From Betaproteobacteria bacterium HGW-Betaproteobacteria-4 (GTDB lineage Bacteria > Pseudomonadota > Gammaproteobacteria > Burkholderiales > Rhodocyclaceae), in contig PHCH01000001.1 of the NCBI GenBank assembly GCA_002840785.1, positions 1 through 64,000 of the forward strand: a DNA stretch of 64,000 bases, in the 5' to 3' direction. This document shows, in pieces, positions 18,265 through 28,604 of the stretch. The notes under the pieces are model-generated. The model was not told the origin of the DNA. It ran no database searches and saw only the letters and a program-made list of their open reading frames with translations. The position numbers and the translations under genes are program-made. Each line of letters starts with the position of its first letter. Position 1 is the first letter of the stretch.

Positions 18265-19137
18265 TCAATCCCGAAAGAAATCTAATACCAAACGGTTGAA
18301 TTTTTCAACGTGCTCCCACTGCGCCCAGTGGCCGCAACGATTGAAAACATGCAGATCGGCATTGGGTATGCCCCAAAGCAACTTGAGGCCGATATCCAGG
18401 GGCACGAAGCGGTCGTCCCGGCCCCAGATGATCAGGGAAGGTGCCTTGATTTCGCCGAGACGTGGCCCGTAGTCGGAGAATTGCTTGGGATTGGCTGCGA
18501 GGCTCTTGACGAAATTTTCGAGGTGATCGCGTCGAGAGAGCATGTTGTCCAAGCGCGCCTGGAAAAGCTCCTCGGTCAGGCTGCTGGTATCGAAGACAAA
18601 CACATTCATCATTTTCTTGAGATTTTCGATGCTGGGATCCCGATAGAGCGCTTGTACCAGCTTGATGCCTTCCGTCGGCATCGGGACGAACTGGCTGGGC
18701 CCTCCCGTACCCCCTCCCATTAGCACCAATTTGCCGACTCGTTGCGGATAGGCCAACGCGAAAGCGACGGTGCTGTGAGCACCCATCGAATTGCCGATGA
18801 TGTGAACGCGGCCATCAATGCCTATGCCGTCGAGTAGTCCGTTCAGTGCTCGCGCGTTCAAGTCCGAACGAGATCCCGAACAGACCAGGGTGTCGCTCTT
18901 GCTCCAACCCGGGCAGTCCATCAGGATGACGCGATAGCCGGCGGCGACCATGGGCTCGATATTGCGGTTGAAATTGGCCCAGCCGCTGGCGCCGGGCCCC
19001 GAACCATGCAACATGACGATGACTTGATTGCCTTGGCCGGCATCGTTGTAGTGGAGTTGCAGGTCCAGATCACCTTCCTTGATGCGGACGAACCGGCTGG
19101 TGGTGACTTCAGTGAGGCTAGGAGCAGTTGTGTTCAT
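18265..19137 (-). CDS. mhpC: meta-cleavage product alpha/beta hydrolase (MhpC-like)
   Basis: [57 protein letters not shown]. Confidence 0.85.
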   Translation of the reverse strand: MNTTAPSLTEVTTSRFVRIKEGDLDLQLHYNDAGQGNQVIVMLHGSGPGASGWANFNRNIEPMVAAGYRVILMDCPGWSKSDTLVCSGSRSDLNARALNGLLDGIGIDGRVHIIGNSMGAHSTVAFALAYPQRVGKLVLMGGGTGGPSQFVPMPTEGIKLVQALYRDPSIENLKKMMNVFVFDTSSLTEELFQARLDNMLSRRDHLENFVKSLAANPKQFSDYGPRLGEIKAPSLIIWGRDDRFVPLDIGLKLLWGIPNADLHVFNRCGHWAQWEHVEKFNRLVLDFFRD

Positions 19138-19162
19138 GCTGTTCTTTCTTCTATCATGTATT

Positions 19163-19747
19163 TCAGGTGTTGTAGGGGTGTGCACCGAAACCAAGCGGCG
19201 GCGGTGCGCTCTCGACCAAGCGTGAAAACAGGGCGGAGAAATCCTCTGCCTTGCCATCCTTGCCGGAATTGATTGCCATCTCGATGCGGAAATCGCGGTC
19301 CACCTCTATCCATTCCTCGTGCGTCAGATGCAGGCGCACAAGCGGCAGGACGACCGTCTCTTCGAGAATCATGTGAGCACGGTAGAACTCGGCGTAGGCC
19401 TGGAAAGCGGCGACGAAGTCGGCTGTGCGCGAGGGGGCGGCGACGAAGTCCGTAACGGCACGCTCCAGAGCGGCTATGCGCTGCGGCGCGGCGGCATGTT
19501 GCTCGCCCAACCGGGCGATCGCCTCTGCTCCTTCGTTCGTGCGCTGGCCGAGTCGGGCGAAGAGCATATCCTCTTTGGGATGGTGACGCTTCTCAGCGAA
19601 GGCGTCTAGGTAGTGGACCATGGCCTGGAATAGTTCGAGATCCGGTTTCAGTTGCCCGGCCTCGATCTTCTTGAGCATGAAGCGGATGGCATGCAGCACG
19701 GCGGCCAATGACTGGTGCTCGTCGGAGATGATTTGAAGTGCTTGCAT
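19163..19747 (-). CDS. Hemerythrin domain-containing protein
   Basis: [49 protein letters not shown]. Confidence 0.8.
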   Translation of the reverse strand: MQALQIISDEHQSLAAVLHAIRFMLKKIEAGQLKPDLELFQAMVHYLDAFAEKRHHPKEDMLFARLGQRTNEGAEAIARLGEQHAAAPQRIAALERAVTDFVAAPSRTADFVAAFQAYAEFYRAHMILEETVVLPLVRLHLTHEEWIEVDRDFRIEMAINSGKDGKAEDFSALFSRLVESAPPPLGFGAHPYNT

Positions 19748-19767
19748 GCAATGCTCCAGATACTCAT

Positions 19768-20520
19768 TCAGGTGACAGGCATTTCCTGGTGCTTACTAGC
19801 CAGGCCGAGGTAGCTGTCGATGACGCGAGCGTCGTTACGCAGTTCTTCGGCCCTGCCTTCCATCTTCATGACGCCGTTTTCCAACACGTAGGCGTAGTCA
19901 GCCACCTGCAAGGCCGCGCGGGCGTTCTGCTCCACCAGCAAGATTGAAACGCCGCGCCGGCGCAATTCGGCAATGATGCGGAAGACCTGGCGCACGATCA
20001 GGGGGGCTAAGCCAAGGCTGGGCTCATCGAGCATCAGGAGCTTGGGCTTGGCCATCAGTGCCCTTCCGATGGCCAGCATCTGGCGCTCGCCTCCCGACAA
20101 GGTGGCGGCTGTCTGCTGGCGCCTTTCTTTCAGGCGCGGGAAGAGCGCGTACACCTCTTCCATCGTGCCCCGCAGGTCGCGGGGGCCCTGGCGAGCGCGC
20201 AGGAAAGCGCCGAGCAAGAGGTTGTCCTCGATCGTCATTGTCCCGAACAACTCACGCTTTTCCGGTACCAGGCTCATGCCCCGCAGGACCATGCGTTCCA
20301 CCTCCGGAATCGGCTCAATGGTGCCATCGAATTCCACCTGCCCATCCGAGGATGGCAGCATCCCCATGATGGCGGAGAGCGTCGTCGTCTTGCCGGCCCC
20401 GTTGGGACCGATAAGCGTCACGATGCTCCCCTCTGGCACCGACAGGCTGATTGCGTTGACCGCTTCGACTTTGCCGTAGGCGACCGAGAGATTCTTCACT
20501 TCGAGCAGGTTTCGGCTCAT
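19768..20520 (-). CDS. livF: Branched-chain/aromatic-acid type ABC transporter ATPase (LivF-like)
   Basis: LIGPNGAGKTTTLSAIMGML, LSGGERQMLAIGRALM, LLMLDEPSLGL; start refined to MSRNLLEVKNLS. Confidence 0.85.
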   Translation of the reverse strand: MSRNLLEVKNLSVAYGKVEAVNAISLSVPEGSIVTLIGPNGAGKTTTLSAIMGMLPSSDGQVEFDGTIEPIPEVERMVLRGMSLVPEKRELFGTMTIEDNLLLGAFLRARQGPRDLRGTMEEVYALFPRLKERRQQTAATLSGGERQMLAIGRALMAKPKLLMLDEPSLGLAPLIVRQVFRIIAELRRRGVSILLVEQNARAALQVADYAYVLENGVMKMEGRAEELRNDARVIDSYLGLASKHQEMPVT

Positions 20521-23381
20521 GCCACGGCCTCCACGCCGCCTAGGTAGGCTTCCAGCACCACCGGATCCTTCTGCACGTCTCCGGGCAATCCTTCGGAAAT
20601 CTTCTCGCCGAACTCCATGACGACCACCCGATCGACCAGATTCATGACGAAGTCCATGTCGTGTTCGACGATCAGCACTGCCATGCCTTCTGACTTGAGC
20701 CGCTTCAGGAGTTCTGCCAGGGCCTCTTTTTCCTTCAATCGCAGGCCCGCCGCCGGCTCGTCGAGCAGCAGCAGACACGGATCTGAACTGAGCGCGCGGG
20801 CAATTTCCAGGATGCGCTGCTGGCCAAGGGACAGCGTGCCTGCTTCGGCATGCATGCAGCGGCCAAGGCCGACGCGCTCGACCTGGATCGCAGCTTCCCG
20901 CAGCAGGGAAGCCTCTTCCTCCCGATCCAGGCGCCAGGCAGCTGCCAACACCCCCTTGCTGCCGCGCCGGTGGGCCCCGAGGGCGACGTTCTGAAGTACC
21001 GTCATGTTCGGCATCATCCTCACGTGCTGGAAAGTCCGGCTCATGCCCAGAGTGGCGATTTCGCGCGAACTCCTCCCAGCGACGAGTTGGCCACGAAAGA
21101 AAATCTCGCCGGAGGTCGGCGTATCGACCCCCGAGAGCTGGTTGAACAGGGTGCTCTTGCCTGCGCCGTTGGGACCGATCAAGGCCAGGATCTCGCCAGC
21201 CGTGACGTCCAGGCTGACAGCGTTGTTGGCCACCAGACCGCCGAAGGCGCGAGTGACATTGCGCGCTTCCAAGATGGTTTCGCCCCGCGGCGGTAGGGGT
21301 TTCCTCGGCAGTGGCTCGGCGAGGAGATCAACAGGCTTCGGCTTGTTGTGTACCGGCACCAGGCGGGCGATCAGCGGCCACAGGCCGTCACGCGCCCGAT
21401 GCAGTACCAAGATCATCATCAGGCCGAAGACGATCACCTCGAACTGGCCGGCGGTACCGAACAGCTTCGGCAAGATGTCCTGCAGCCATTGCTTGAGCAA
21501 CGTGATGACACCGGCCCCGAGCAGCGCTCCCCAAACCTGTCCCGCGCCGCCGATGACCGCCATGAACAGGTACTCAATGCCGATCTGCAGGCCGAACGGG
21601 GTGGGATTCACGAAACGCTGCAAGTGGGCATACAGCCAGCCGGCGGCGCAAGCGTGCAGCGCGGCCAGGACGAAGATCACCATACGTGCCCGCGACGTGT
21701 CGACACCCATGGCCTCGGCCATCACGATGCCGCCCTTGAGCGCCCGGATGGCCCGGCCTTCGCGCGAATCGAGAAGGTTCTTGGTGGTGAACAAGGCGAC
21801 CAGAACGAAGGTCCAGACCAGATAGTAGTAGTGCCGGTTGTCCCCGAGTTCGAAGCCGAACACCTCGACCGCAGGCAGATTGGACAGCCCGCCGTGACCA
21901 CCGAGAAATTCCAGATTACCGAACAAGAAGTAAAGGCTGATGCCCCAGGCGATGGTCCCGAGCGGCAGGTAGTGGCCGGAGAGCTTCAGGCTCAAGGAGC
22001 CCAGCGCAATAGCCACGATGGCCGTGAGGGCCAAGCCGATCAGCAGTGCCGTCCAAGGGGAGCCCCCCAGGACGGCCAGCCAAGCCGGCAGTTGTGCTGT
22101 GGTCAGCCATGCCGTCGTGTAGGCGCCGAGGCCAACGAAAGCCGCTTGTCCGAATGAGGTCAGCCCGCCGACCCCGGTCAGCAGCACCAGACCGATCGCG
22201 ACGAGCGCCGCCAGGCCTACGTAGTTGAGCAACGTGACATAGAACTCCGGCAGCACCCACGGCCCGACGGCAACAGCAGCCAGGAACAGGGCGAGGACCG
22301 CGCGGGGATCAAGCCAGCCCTTTCGCGGCGCACTGCCAGCCGAGGTTGTGCTGTCCTCCTCCTCGATATGGTGGGTCGAAAGCGACCGCCAAAGCAGCAC
22401 GGGGATAATCAGCGTGAACACCAGCACATCCTTGAACGCGCTGGCCCAGAACGAGGAAAAGGACTCCAGCAACCCGACCAGCACAGCGCCCACCGCCGCC
22501 AGCGGATAGCTGGCCAGTCCGCCGATGATGGCAGCGACGAAGCCCTTCAATGCAACCAGGAACCCGCTGTCGTAATAGACCGTGCTGGTCGGCGCCATCA
22601 ACAGGCCGGACAGGACACCGATCGATGAAGCGACGAAAAAGGCGTGGCGTCCGGCCAAGGCTGGCGAGATGCCTACCAGCCGTGCGCCGTTCCGGTTCAC
22701 TGCTGTGGCAAGCAGCGCCTTTCCCCCGAGCGTGCGTGAAAAGTACGCGTACAAGCCAATGATCAGAATAATCGACACCGACAGCACCACAATGGTGTGT
22801 CCGCCAATGGAAAGCGGTCCGACCTCGAACTCAGCATCACTGAACGGCGCCGTACGAGAGCCTTCTGGTCCGAAGATGAGAAGTCCCAGGCCGACCATCA
22901 GCAGATGCAAGGCGACGGAAATGATCAGCAGGATCAGCACCGGGGCCTCGGCCACTGGTTGATACGCGAGGCGGTAGAACATCGGCCCCATCGGCACCAC
23001 GATGGCGAGCGTCAGCAGAACCTTGGCGGCGTGAGGCAGTTCTTGCAGTGGTAACAACCACAGAAGCCCGGCGATGAGCAACGGATAGAACAGGTTCCAG
23101 CCGAGCGATTTCCCCAGAAGGCGCCGCCCGGGACGTGACCCGATGACATCGGCCGCCAGAGTCAAGATGCCTGCGCCGACGAGCAGCCATGCCGTGGCTG
23201 GAAATCTGCCAGCCTCCAGCGCAGCCATGCTCAGAGCCCCCCAGGCAAGGAACTCGCCCTGCGGGATGAAAATCACGCGGGTGACTGCGAACACCAGAAC
23301 CAGAGCCAACGCCAGCAGGGCATAGATGGCACCGATGGTGATGCCATCTATGCCAAGTAGTGCAAAAACCTGAGTATCCAC
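20517..23381 (-). CDS. Fused LivH-LivM-LivG ABC transporter (permease-permease-ATPase)
   Basis: 954 aa ORF: LivH-like N-terminus (GITIGAIYALLALALVLVFAVTRVI), LivM-like middle (LTGVGGLTSFGQAAFVGLGAYTTAWL), LivG-like C-terminus (ALIGPNGAGKSTLFNQLSG, LSLGQQRILEIARAL). Confidence 0.85.
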   Translation of the reverse strand: MDTQVFALLGIDGITIGAIYALLALALVLVFAVTRVIFIPQGEFLAWGALSMAALEAGRFPATAWLLVGAGILTLAADVIGSRPGRRLLGKSLGWNLFYPLLIAGLLWLLPLQELPHAAKVLLTLAIVVPMGPMFYRLAYQPVAEAPVLILLIISVALHLLMVGLGLLIFGPEGSRTAPFSDAEFEVGPLSIGGHTIVVLSVSIILIIGLYAYFSRTLGGKALLATAVNRNGARLVGISPALAGRHAFFVASSIGVLSGLLMAPTSTVYYDSGFLVALKGFVAAIIGGLASYPLAAVGAVLVGLLESFSSFWASAFKDVLVFTLIIPVLLWRSLSTHHIEEEDSTTSAGSAPRKGWLDPRAVLALFLAAVAVGPWVLPEFYVTLLNYVGLAALVAIGLVLLTGVGGLTSFGQAAFVGLGAYTTAWLTTAQLPAWLAVLGGSPWTALLIGLALTAIVAIALGSLSLKLSGHYLPLGTIAWGISLYFLFGNLEFLGGHGGLSNLPAVEVFGFELGDNRHYYYLVWTFVLVALFTTKNLLDSREGRAIRALKGGIVMAEAMGVDTSRARMVIFVLAALHACAAGWLYAHLQRFVNPTPFGLQIGIEYLFMAVIGGAGQVWGALLGAGVITLLKQWLQDILPKLFGTAGQFEVIVFGLMMILVLHRARDGLWPLIARLVPVHNKPKPVDLLAEPLPRKPLPPRGETILEARNVTRAFGGLVANNAVSLDVTAGEILALIGPNGAGKSTLFNQLSGVDTPTSGEIFFRGQLVAGRSSREIATLGMSRTFQHVRMMPNMTVLQNVALGAHRRGSKGVLAAAWRLDREEEASLLREAAIQVERVGLGRCMHAEAGTLSLGQQRILEIARALSSDPCLLLLDEPAAGLRLKEKEALAELLKRLKSEGMAVLIVEHDMDFVMNLVDRVVVMEFGEKISEGLPGDVQKDPVVLEAYLGGVEAVA

Positions 23382-23395
23382 AGACGGAACCCCGG

Positions 23396-24484
23396 CTAAT
23401 GAACGGCCCCGGTTCGTTCGGACTTCATGCGAATATCAGTAGGTGTCTGCGAAAACCAGCGGCGACAGCTTCGCGTGAGTACCGAGGTTTCGCTATAGCC
23501 AATTCGCTCGACTATCTCTGTCAGCAAAACGCTCTTGTCGGCCAAATTCCTAAGTGTGATTTCCTTTCGGACATTGTCGACTATCGCCTCGAATGAGACG
23601 CCCTCTGCCCGAAGACGCCTTTGCAGCGTTCGCGAGTGCATGCCAAGCATGTTGGCCACGGTCGTCTGGGTAGCGCGTCCAGTCGACAATTGCTTGGCTA
23701 TCAAGACACGTACCTGTCGGATGAGTGAGGTGCTGGGGGATGGATAGTTCTGGTCAATGAAACTCGCAGACATGCGAAAGGCCATTGAATTTCGATTTGG
23801 AATGGGCAAATCCAGGTCACCCTTGCCAAAGAAGACGGCATTGAATGGCATGTTGAATTTGACTGGAACGCCGAAAGATTGGGCATGGCTCGCCTTCGAG
23901 GATGGCTCCCCATGGCTAAACCATATCTCCGATGCCCGTATTTGATGATTGGAAATAACTCTGATGTTGGTATTTGTCAGGGCTAAAGCATGCTCGACCA
24001 CTTGCCGCATCTGGCCGATACCGTCCAACAGGACATCGAACAGCATATACTCCCGTCCATCCCATTCACTTCGCTCAAGGCTCATGTGAATCGCCGAACT
24101 GTATATGTGGACATGCTCAGCGCAGAAACTGAATGCATCCCGCAAAGTCTCGCTGTTTTTCATGGCGATCTCGAGAGGTCCGAGAACTTTCGTCGTGTCA
24201 GACGTATGGCGAGCGAGCAGGAGACCGAAGTCGGGTACTCCCAACTCATACGCGGATCGCTCCAACAGGCTAATCAATGATCGGTACGGAATCATCCCAT
24301 CAGATTCGTCCAAAAATTCCGGACTAATTCCTTCGCCCGACAGCAATTTCTCTGGCTTTCCTCCAACAGCAAGCACCGCACTCTGAAATGCGCCTCTGAG
24401 CGTATCGGCACGGACTAATGCCTTTTGGCCAGACATCAAATAATCAACAATTTTCACCCCAGGGGTGTGAAGGCTCTGCATCAT
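23396..24484 (-). CDS. AraC family transcriptional regulator
   Basis: C-terminal TTVANMLGMHSRTLQRRLRAEGVSFEAIVDNVRKEITLRNL..IGYSETSVLTRSCRRWF; ligand-binding N-terminus; ATG possible at 24541. Confidence 0.85.
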   Translation of the reverse strand: MMQSLHTPGVKIVDYLMSGQKALVRADTLRGAFQSAVLAVGGKPEKLLSGEGISPEFLDESDGMIPYRSLISLLERSAYELGVPDFGLLLARHTSDTTKVLGPLEIAMKNSETLRDAFSFCAEHVHIYSSAIHMSLERSEWDGREYMLFDVLLDGIGQMRQVVEHALALTNTNIRVISNHQIRASEIWFSHGEPSSKASHAQSFGVPVKFNMPFNAVFFGKGDLDLPIPNRNSMAFRMSASFIDQNYPSPSTSLIRQVRVLIAKQLSTGRATQTTVANMLGMHSRTLQRRLRAEGVSFEAIVDNVRKEITLRNLADKSVLLTEIVERIGYSETSVLTRSCRRWFSQTPTDIRMKSERTGAVH

Positions 24485-24609
24485 TACTTGTCTCCTCAAG
24501 ATGTACATTGCATCTATCGTTTCAAAGCTCGATTGCTTCATGTCAGCATCGGCTCCTGAATTACATGTTGCAATCGGTTCAGCGCCAGTGCAACGGTTAT
24601 TTTTAGAAC

Positions 24610-24624
24610 GTCCACAAAGTGGAC
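24610..24624. promoter_or_regulatory. Candidate operator palindrome upstream of AraC gene
   Basis: GTCCAC-AAA-GTGGAC; same half-sites and spacing as 55012-55026. Confidence 0.45.
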
Positions 24625-25099
24625 AACCCTTTCGCGTAAGAAGTTCGTCAAGGGTGTGAAGTCACGGGGGGGCAAGAAGGGCGCAGCCTTACCTGCCGGA
24701 GTTGCTGGTTGTTGGTTGCTCGCAACTAACTGCCGCGCGGGTAGTGCCGCCCTGTCCATGAAAGGAGTGCGTTCAGTAAACCCGCATTGACGACTGGCAA
24801 TATGTCGATCCGATTCAGCCGCAGATCGGCCAAGGCAGGCGCTTAAGGTCGTGGTCGATGGCCGCTACACTTTCCTTGGGCGCCTTCTACCGGTCGGCCA
24901 GCAGCCAGGCGCACAGCTTGCAGCCGGAACAGTCATTACGGATCAGCACGCTGCGCCAGCCACAGAGTCCATCTTCGCCGAGGCGCAGGTGGGGCTGGGG
25001 GGTCTCCGGCTCAGCCATCGGCAAAGTCGAAGAGCGCCGCGTTGATGTCGTCCCAAGCTATGTTGGAGCATTTGCGAAGTTTCTCGCTTAGGGCGGCCT

Positions 25100-25420
25100 G
25101 CTTCAGTTGCTTGGGTGCCGCCTCCTGTGGGCGAACTTGGCACTGAGTACCACAGTGTGCCACAGCTGGGCCTGAAGCCGCATGGCCACCGGGGCGTCCA
25201 ACTGGGCTCGCGTCGGCGTCAGTGCGCTGCCATTGCGAGACCAAACAAAGTGGCCGGCGTTCAGGTGCCTCGCGGCCAGCCACACGCCGATGCCATCGTG
25301 CACCAGAGCATGTCCAGTGGGTCGCAGGTCTGGCATATCGTGTCCAATCAAGTCATCCGCTTGTCGCAATGTGTCAAGACCATGGCGCACTGCCAGCCTA
25401 TCGTGATGCTTGATCAACAA
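25100..25420 (-). pseudogene. IS66-family TnpB-like transposition protein remnant
   Basis: ALVHDGIGVWLAARHLNAGHFVW matches the conserved IS66 TnpB core VLVHDGxGxWLAARRLNxGxFxW; rest degenerate. Confidence 0.5.
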
Positions 25421-25438
25421 ACATGATTAACGAGCGAC

Positions 25439-26512
25439 ATGTATCAACACATCTTGGTGCCGATCGACGGCACATCAATCTCTGACCTTAACGTCGAGCG
25501 TGCTGTCGAACTGGCTGTCCGTCTCGGTGCACGCGTGACATTCGTACATGCATCGGCTGACGTCGCGGCCAGCGGGGACGGTGCGTTGATTCATGCCGTG
25601 TCGCCCGACAGTTTTGCCGACATGGCTGTTGGCGACACCAACGTCGTTCTGACCAAGGCGTCTGCCGTAGCGCGAGCGGCTGGTGTGAGCTATCAATTGG
25701 CCTCGCGAACGAGCGGCCACGCAGATGAAGTGATCGTCGAGTTGGCACGGCAGTTCGCCTGCGACCTGATCGTCATGGCGTCGCATGGCACGAAGGGGCT
25801 GTCTGGATGGCTGCACCGGACGACGACGGAACGAGTGCTCCGGCGGGCAGCTGTGGCGGTTCTTGTGACCAGAGTCGAGTCGACACTGCCGCTCACGGCA
25901 TCCGAGAGGGCGCTTGGTATCCTTCGTGAGGAGCACCGATCGTTGGCCGTCGTCGCCCATGCCATGCGGCGCGCGGCAGTCGCAGTGGCGCAGCTGGATT
26001 CATCGGAGCTCGAACTCTTGGTGGGCATGATCGCTTACATGCGAGGATTTCCGCAGCAAGAGCACCACCCCAAGGAGGAGCTCCATCTCCATCACCATCT
26101 GCGGGCCAGAACAACCCTGGCGGAGCCTCTGTTGGCATCTCTGGAAGAGCAGCATCAGCGCGAGTACGCCTTGGTCGGGGAAGTCGATCAGATGCTCAAG
26201 CAATCCTTGAGTGCTGGCCGACAAGTGGAGGGTCTTTCCGAGGCCGTGGAGACTCTAGCTCGCGAGCTACTCGCTCATATCGGAAAGGAAGAACGCGAGG
26301 TGTTCCCGCTTGCTCAGGCTCACTTGAGCGACGCTGACTGGACCGATATCGCGGCGGCATTTGCCGCAAACACCGATACGCCACTCGAAGCGCTGAGTCA
26401 CGAGGATTTTCGTGCACTCTTCCGTCGCATTGCGAATCTTGTAGCTGTTCCAGCGACAGGTGAGGGCGTTCTGGCTTCAGGTGGAGAGACTTCGGCCTCT
26501 TCGAAAAACTAG
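25439..26512 (+). CDS. Universal stress protein - hemerythrin domain fusion
   Basis: N-terminal UspA (ILVPIDGTSISDLNVERAVELA..DLIVMASHGTKGLSGWL), C-terminal hemerythrin (LREEHRSLAVVAHAM..QEHHPKEELHLHHHL..HIGKEEREVFPLA). Confidence 0.8.
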   Translation: MYQHILVPIDGTSISDLNVERAVELAVRLGARVTFVHASADVAASGDGALIHAVSPDSFADMAVGDTNVVLTKASAVARAAGVSYQLASRTSGHADEVIVELARQFACDLIVMASHGTKGLSGWLHRTTTERVLRRAAVAVLVTRVESTLPLTASERALGILREEHRSLAVVAHAMRRAAVAVAQLDSSELELLVGMIAYMRGFPQQEHHPKEELHLHHHLRARTTLAEPLLASLEEQHQREYALVGEVDQMLKQSLSAGRQVEGLSEAVETLARELLAHIGKEEREVFPLAQAHLSDADWTDIAAAFAANTDTPLEALSHEDFRALFRRIANLVAVPATGEGVLASGGETSASSKN

Positions 26513-26749
26513 GTCGACGCGTCCGAGCATGGTAATGAAGTTATCGCAAATGGGCGCTTCACCCATAAATGAGCTGCCTCCCGACCGGTGCACTAGAACG
26601 GTAAACCGGATCCGCGCTGGCCCTGCTCGCGGCTACCGCGCTTTGTTTCAAACCGAATGCGCTTGCGCATCCAAGCGAACGTGGAAGCCCGGTTGCACCT
26701 GTCGTTTCACCACGCTAGCAATTAAATGAAATCACCAAAGGAAGGCAAA

Positions 26750-28573
26750 ATGAAAGCAGATCGAATTCTCGGTAATATTGAGCAATGGAAAGTGGCGTTC
26801 GAGCGGGCGTTGACCGCAAAGAATCCGGAGGGTCTCAAGTCTCTGTTGACTGAAGTGTCTTACTTCCGCGACCATGGGGCACTCACTTGGGACTTGCGCC
26901 AGTTCCACGGTCGTGACGCCGTCGTGGCGACGTTGCTGGCAGTTGTTGACGAGATCAAACCCCACTCGTTCAAGGTCTCCGCAAAATGGCCGGCCCCCCA
27001 GATTTCCGGTGCCGGAGAGGAGGCGCTCATCGAGGCCTTCTTCGATTTCGAGACGGCCCACGGCCGGGCGGAGGCCTATGTTCATTGCAAGCTGGATCCG
27101 ACATCGCAGATTGGAATTCGTGCCTACGCAATCTTCACGCGGCTCGAAGGCCTTAAGGATGTCGTGCTGCCGGAAGGGCATCCGCGCGACCAAGGGTATA
27201 CGCCCAACTTTAGCGGCGAGCTTTGGCGGGAGAACCGCGACACTGCGCGCCAGTTCATCAATCACGACCCCGAAGTGCTGATCGTCGGCGCGGGCCAGGC
27301 CGGCATGATTCCGGCAGCCTACCTGAATCAGATGGGCGTCAGCACGCTGCTCGTGGACAGGAACGAGCGGGTGGGCGACAACTGGTACAAGCGCTATGGG
27401 CAGTTGAACCTGCACAACCCAGTCGAAATGAACGGCTTCCCGTTCCTGCCCTTCCCCAAGCACTACCCGGAGTACCTGCCCAAGGACCTGATCGGCGACT
27501 GGCTCGACACCTATGCCCAATACCTGGATCTCAACATCTGGACATCGACCTCCTTCAAGGGGGCGCAGTACGACGAGGCGGCCCAGTGCTGGACGGCCAC
27601 GCTGCAGATGAAGGACGGCAGCGAGCGGGTGATGCGTCCCCGCCACATCATCCTGGCCACTGGCGGCATCGGCGGCAAGCCGAACGTACCTTCGCTGAAG
27701 GGCCTCGAATCGTTCAAGGGCAAAGTTGTGCACTCAACCCAGTACAACAAGGCCGCGGACTATGGGGCGAAGAAGGCGATCGTCGTCGGCTGCGGAGCGA
27801 GCGGGCATGACATCTCGGTAGACCTGTACCGTGCAGGCGTGGCGGTGACAATGCTCCAACGCGATCCAATCGTCGTGAACCACATCGACACCGCCAACCT
27901 GGCCTACATCGACTACATCAATCCCGCCCTTCCCACCGAGCTGGTCGACTTCCGCTACGGGATCAACATGATTTCTCCGATGCGCGAAGCAGGCAGCCGC
28001 AAGTACCACCAGTTCGCCAAGGCTCGGGATGCGGAACTCCTCAAGGGACTCGAAGCGGCCGGAATGCGCCTCAACGATGGCTTCGAAGGAATGGGCTGGT
28101 TCGACCTCTTCCTTCGCTTCGGCGGCGGTTACTATCTGAACAAGTGCACCTCGGAGATCATCGTTGAGGGCGGCATCAAGGTGGAGCAGATTGCCAATGT
28201 GGATACCTTTGCTTCCGCGGGCGCGCAGCGTATCGACGGCAGCGTCCTCGAAGCAGATCTGGTGGTCCTGGCCACCGGCTACCAGAACCGCCAGGTCGAG
28301 GTGGCCGAGTGGTTCGGCAACGACGTCGCCGAGCGCGTGGGCAAGATCGCCGTCCTGGATACCGATGGCGAATGGGCAAACGTGTGGGGGCAAACCGGCC
28401 AACAAGGCCTCTGGTTCAACGGTGGCGGCATAAACCAGGTGCGTTCGTATTCGGAGCGTCTGACGCTGCTCATCAAGGCAGATCTCAGTGGGCATATTCC
28501 GAAGGGCTTCCGTCGCCCGCCGAAGAACTCCAGCGAAAAAGCCGTCTGCGATTCGGCCCGTTCGGTTGGGTAA
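26750..28573 (+). CDS. Flavin-containing monooxygenase with N-terminal NTF2-like domain
   Basis: VLIVGAGQAGMIPAAYLNQMGVSTLLVDRNERVGDNW, AIVVGCGASGHDISVDLYRAG, VVLATGYQ. Confidence 0.8.
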   Translation: MKADRILGNIEQWKVAFERALTAKNPEGLKSLLTEVSYFRDHGALTWDLRQFHGRDAVVATLLAVVDEIKPHSFKVSAKWPAPQISGAGEEALIEAFFDFETAHGRAEAYVHCKLDPTSQIGIRAYAIFTRLEGLKDVVLPEGHPRDQGYTPNFSGELWRENRDTARQFINHDPEVLIVGAGQAGMIPAAYLNQMGVSTLLVDRNERVGDNWYKRYGQLNLHNPVEMNGFPFLPFPKHYPEYLPKDLIGDWLDTYAQYLDLNIWTSTSFKGAQYDEAAQCWTATLQMKDGSERVMRPRHIILATGGIGGKPNVPSLKGLESFKGKVVHSTQYNKAADYGAKKAIVVGCGASGHDISVDLYRAGVAVTMLQRDPIVVNHIDTANLAYIDYINPALPTELVDFRYGINMISPMREAGSRKYHQFAKARDAELLKGLEAAGMRLNDGFEGMGWFDLFLRFGGGYYLNKCTSEIIVEGGIKVEQIANVDTFASAGAQRIDGSVLEADLVVLATGYQNRQVEVAEWFGNDVAERVGKIAVLDTDGEWANVWGQTGQQGLWFNGGGINQVRSYSERLTLLIKADLSGHIPKGFRRPPKNSSEKAVCDSARSVG

Positions 28574-28604
28574 GCAACGGCAAACTTAGATAAGGAAACA
28601 GTCC

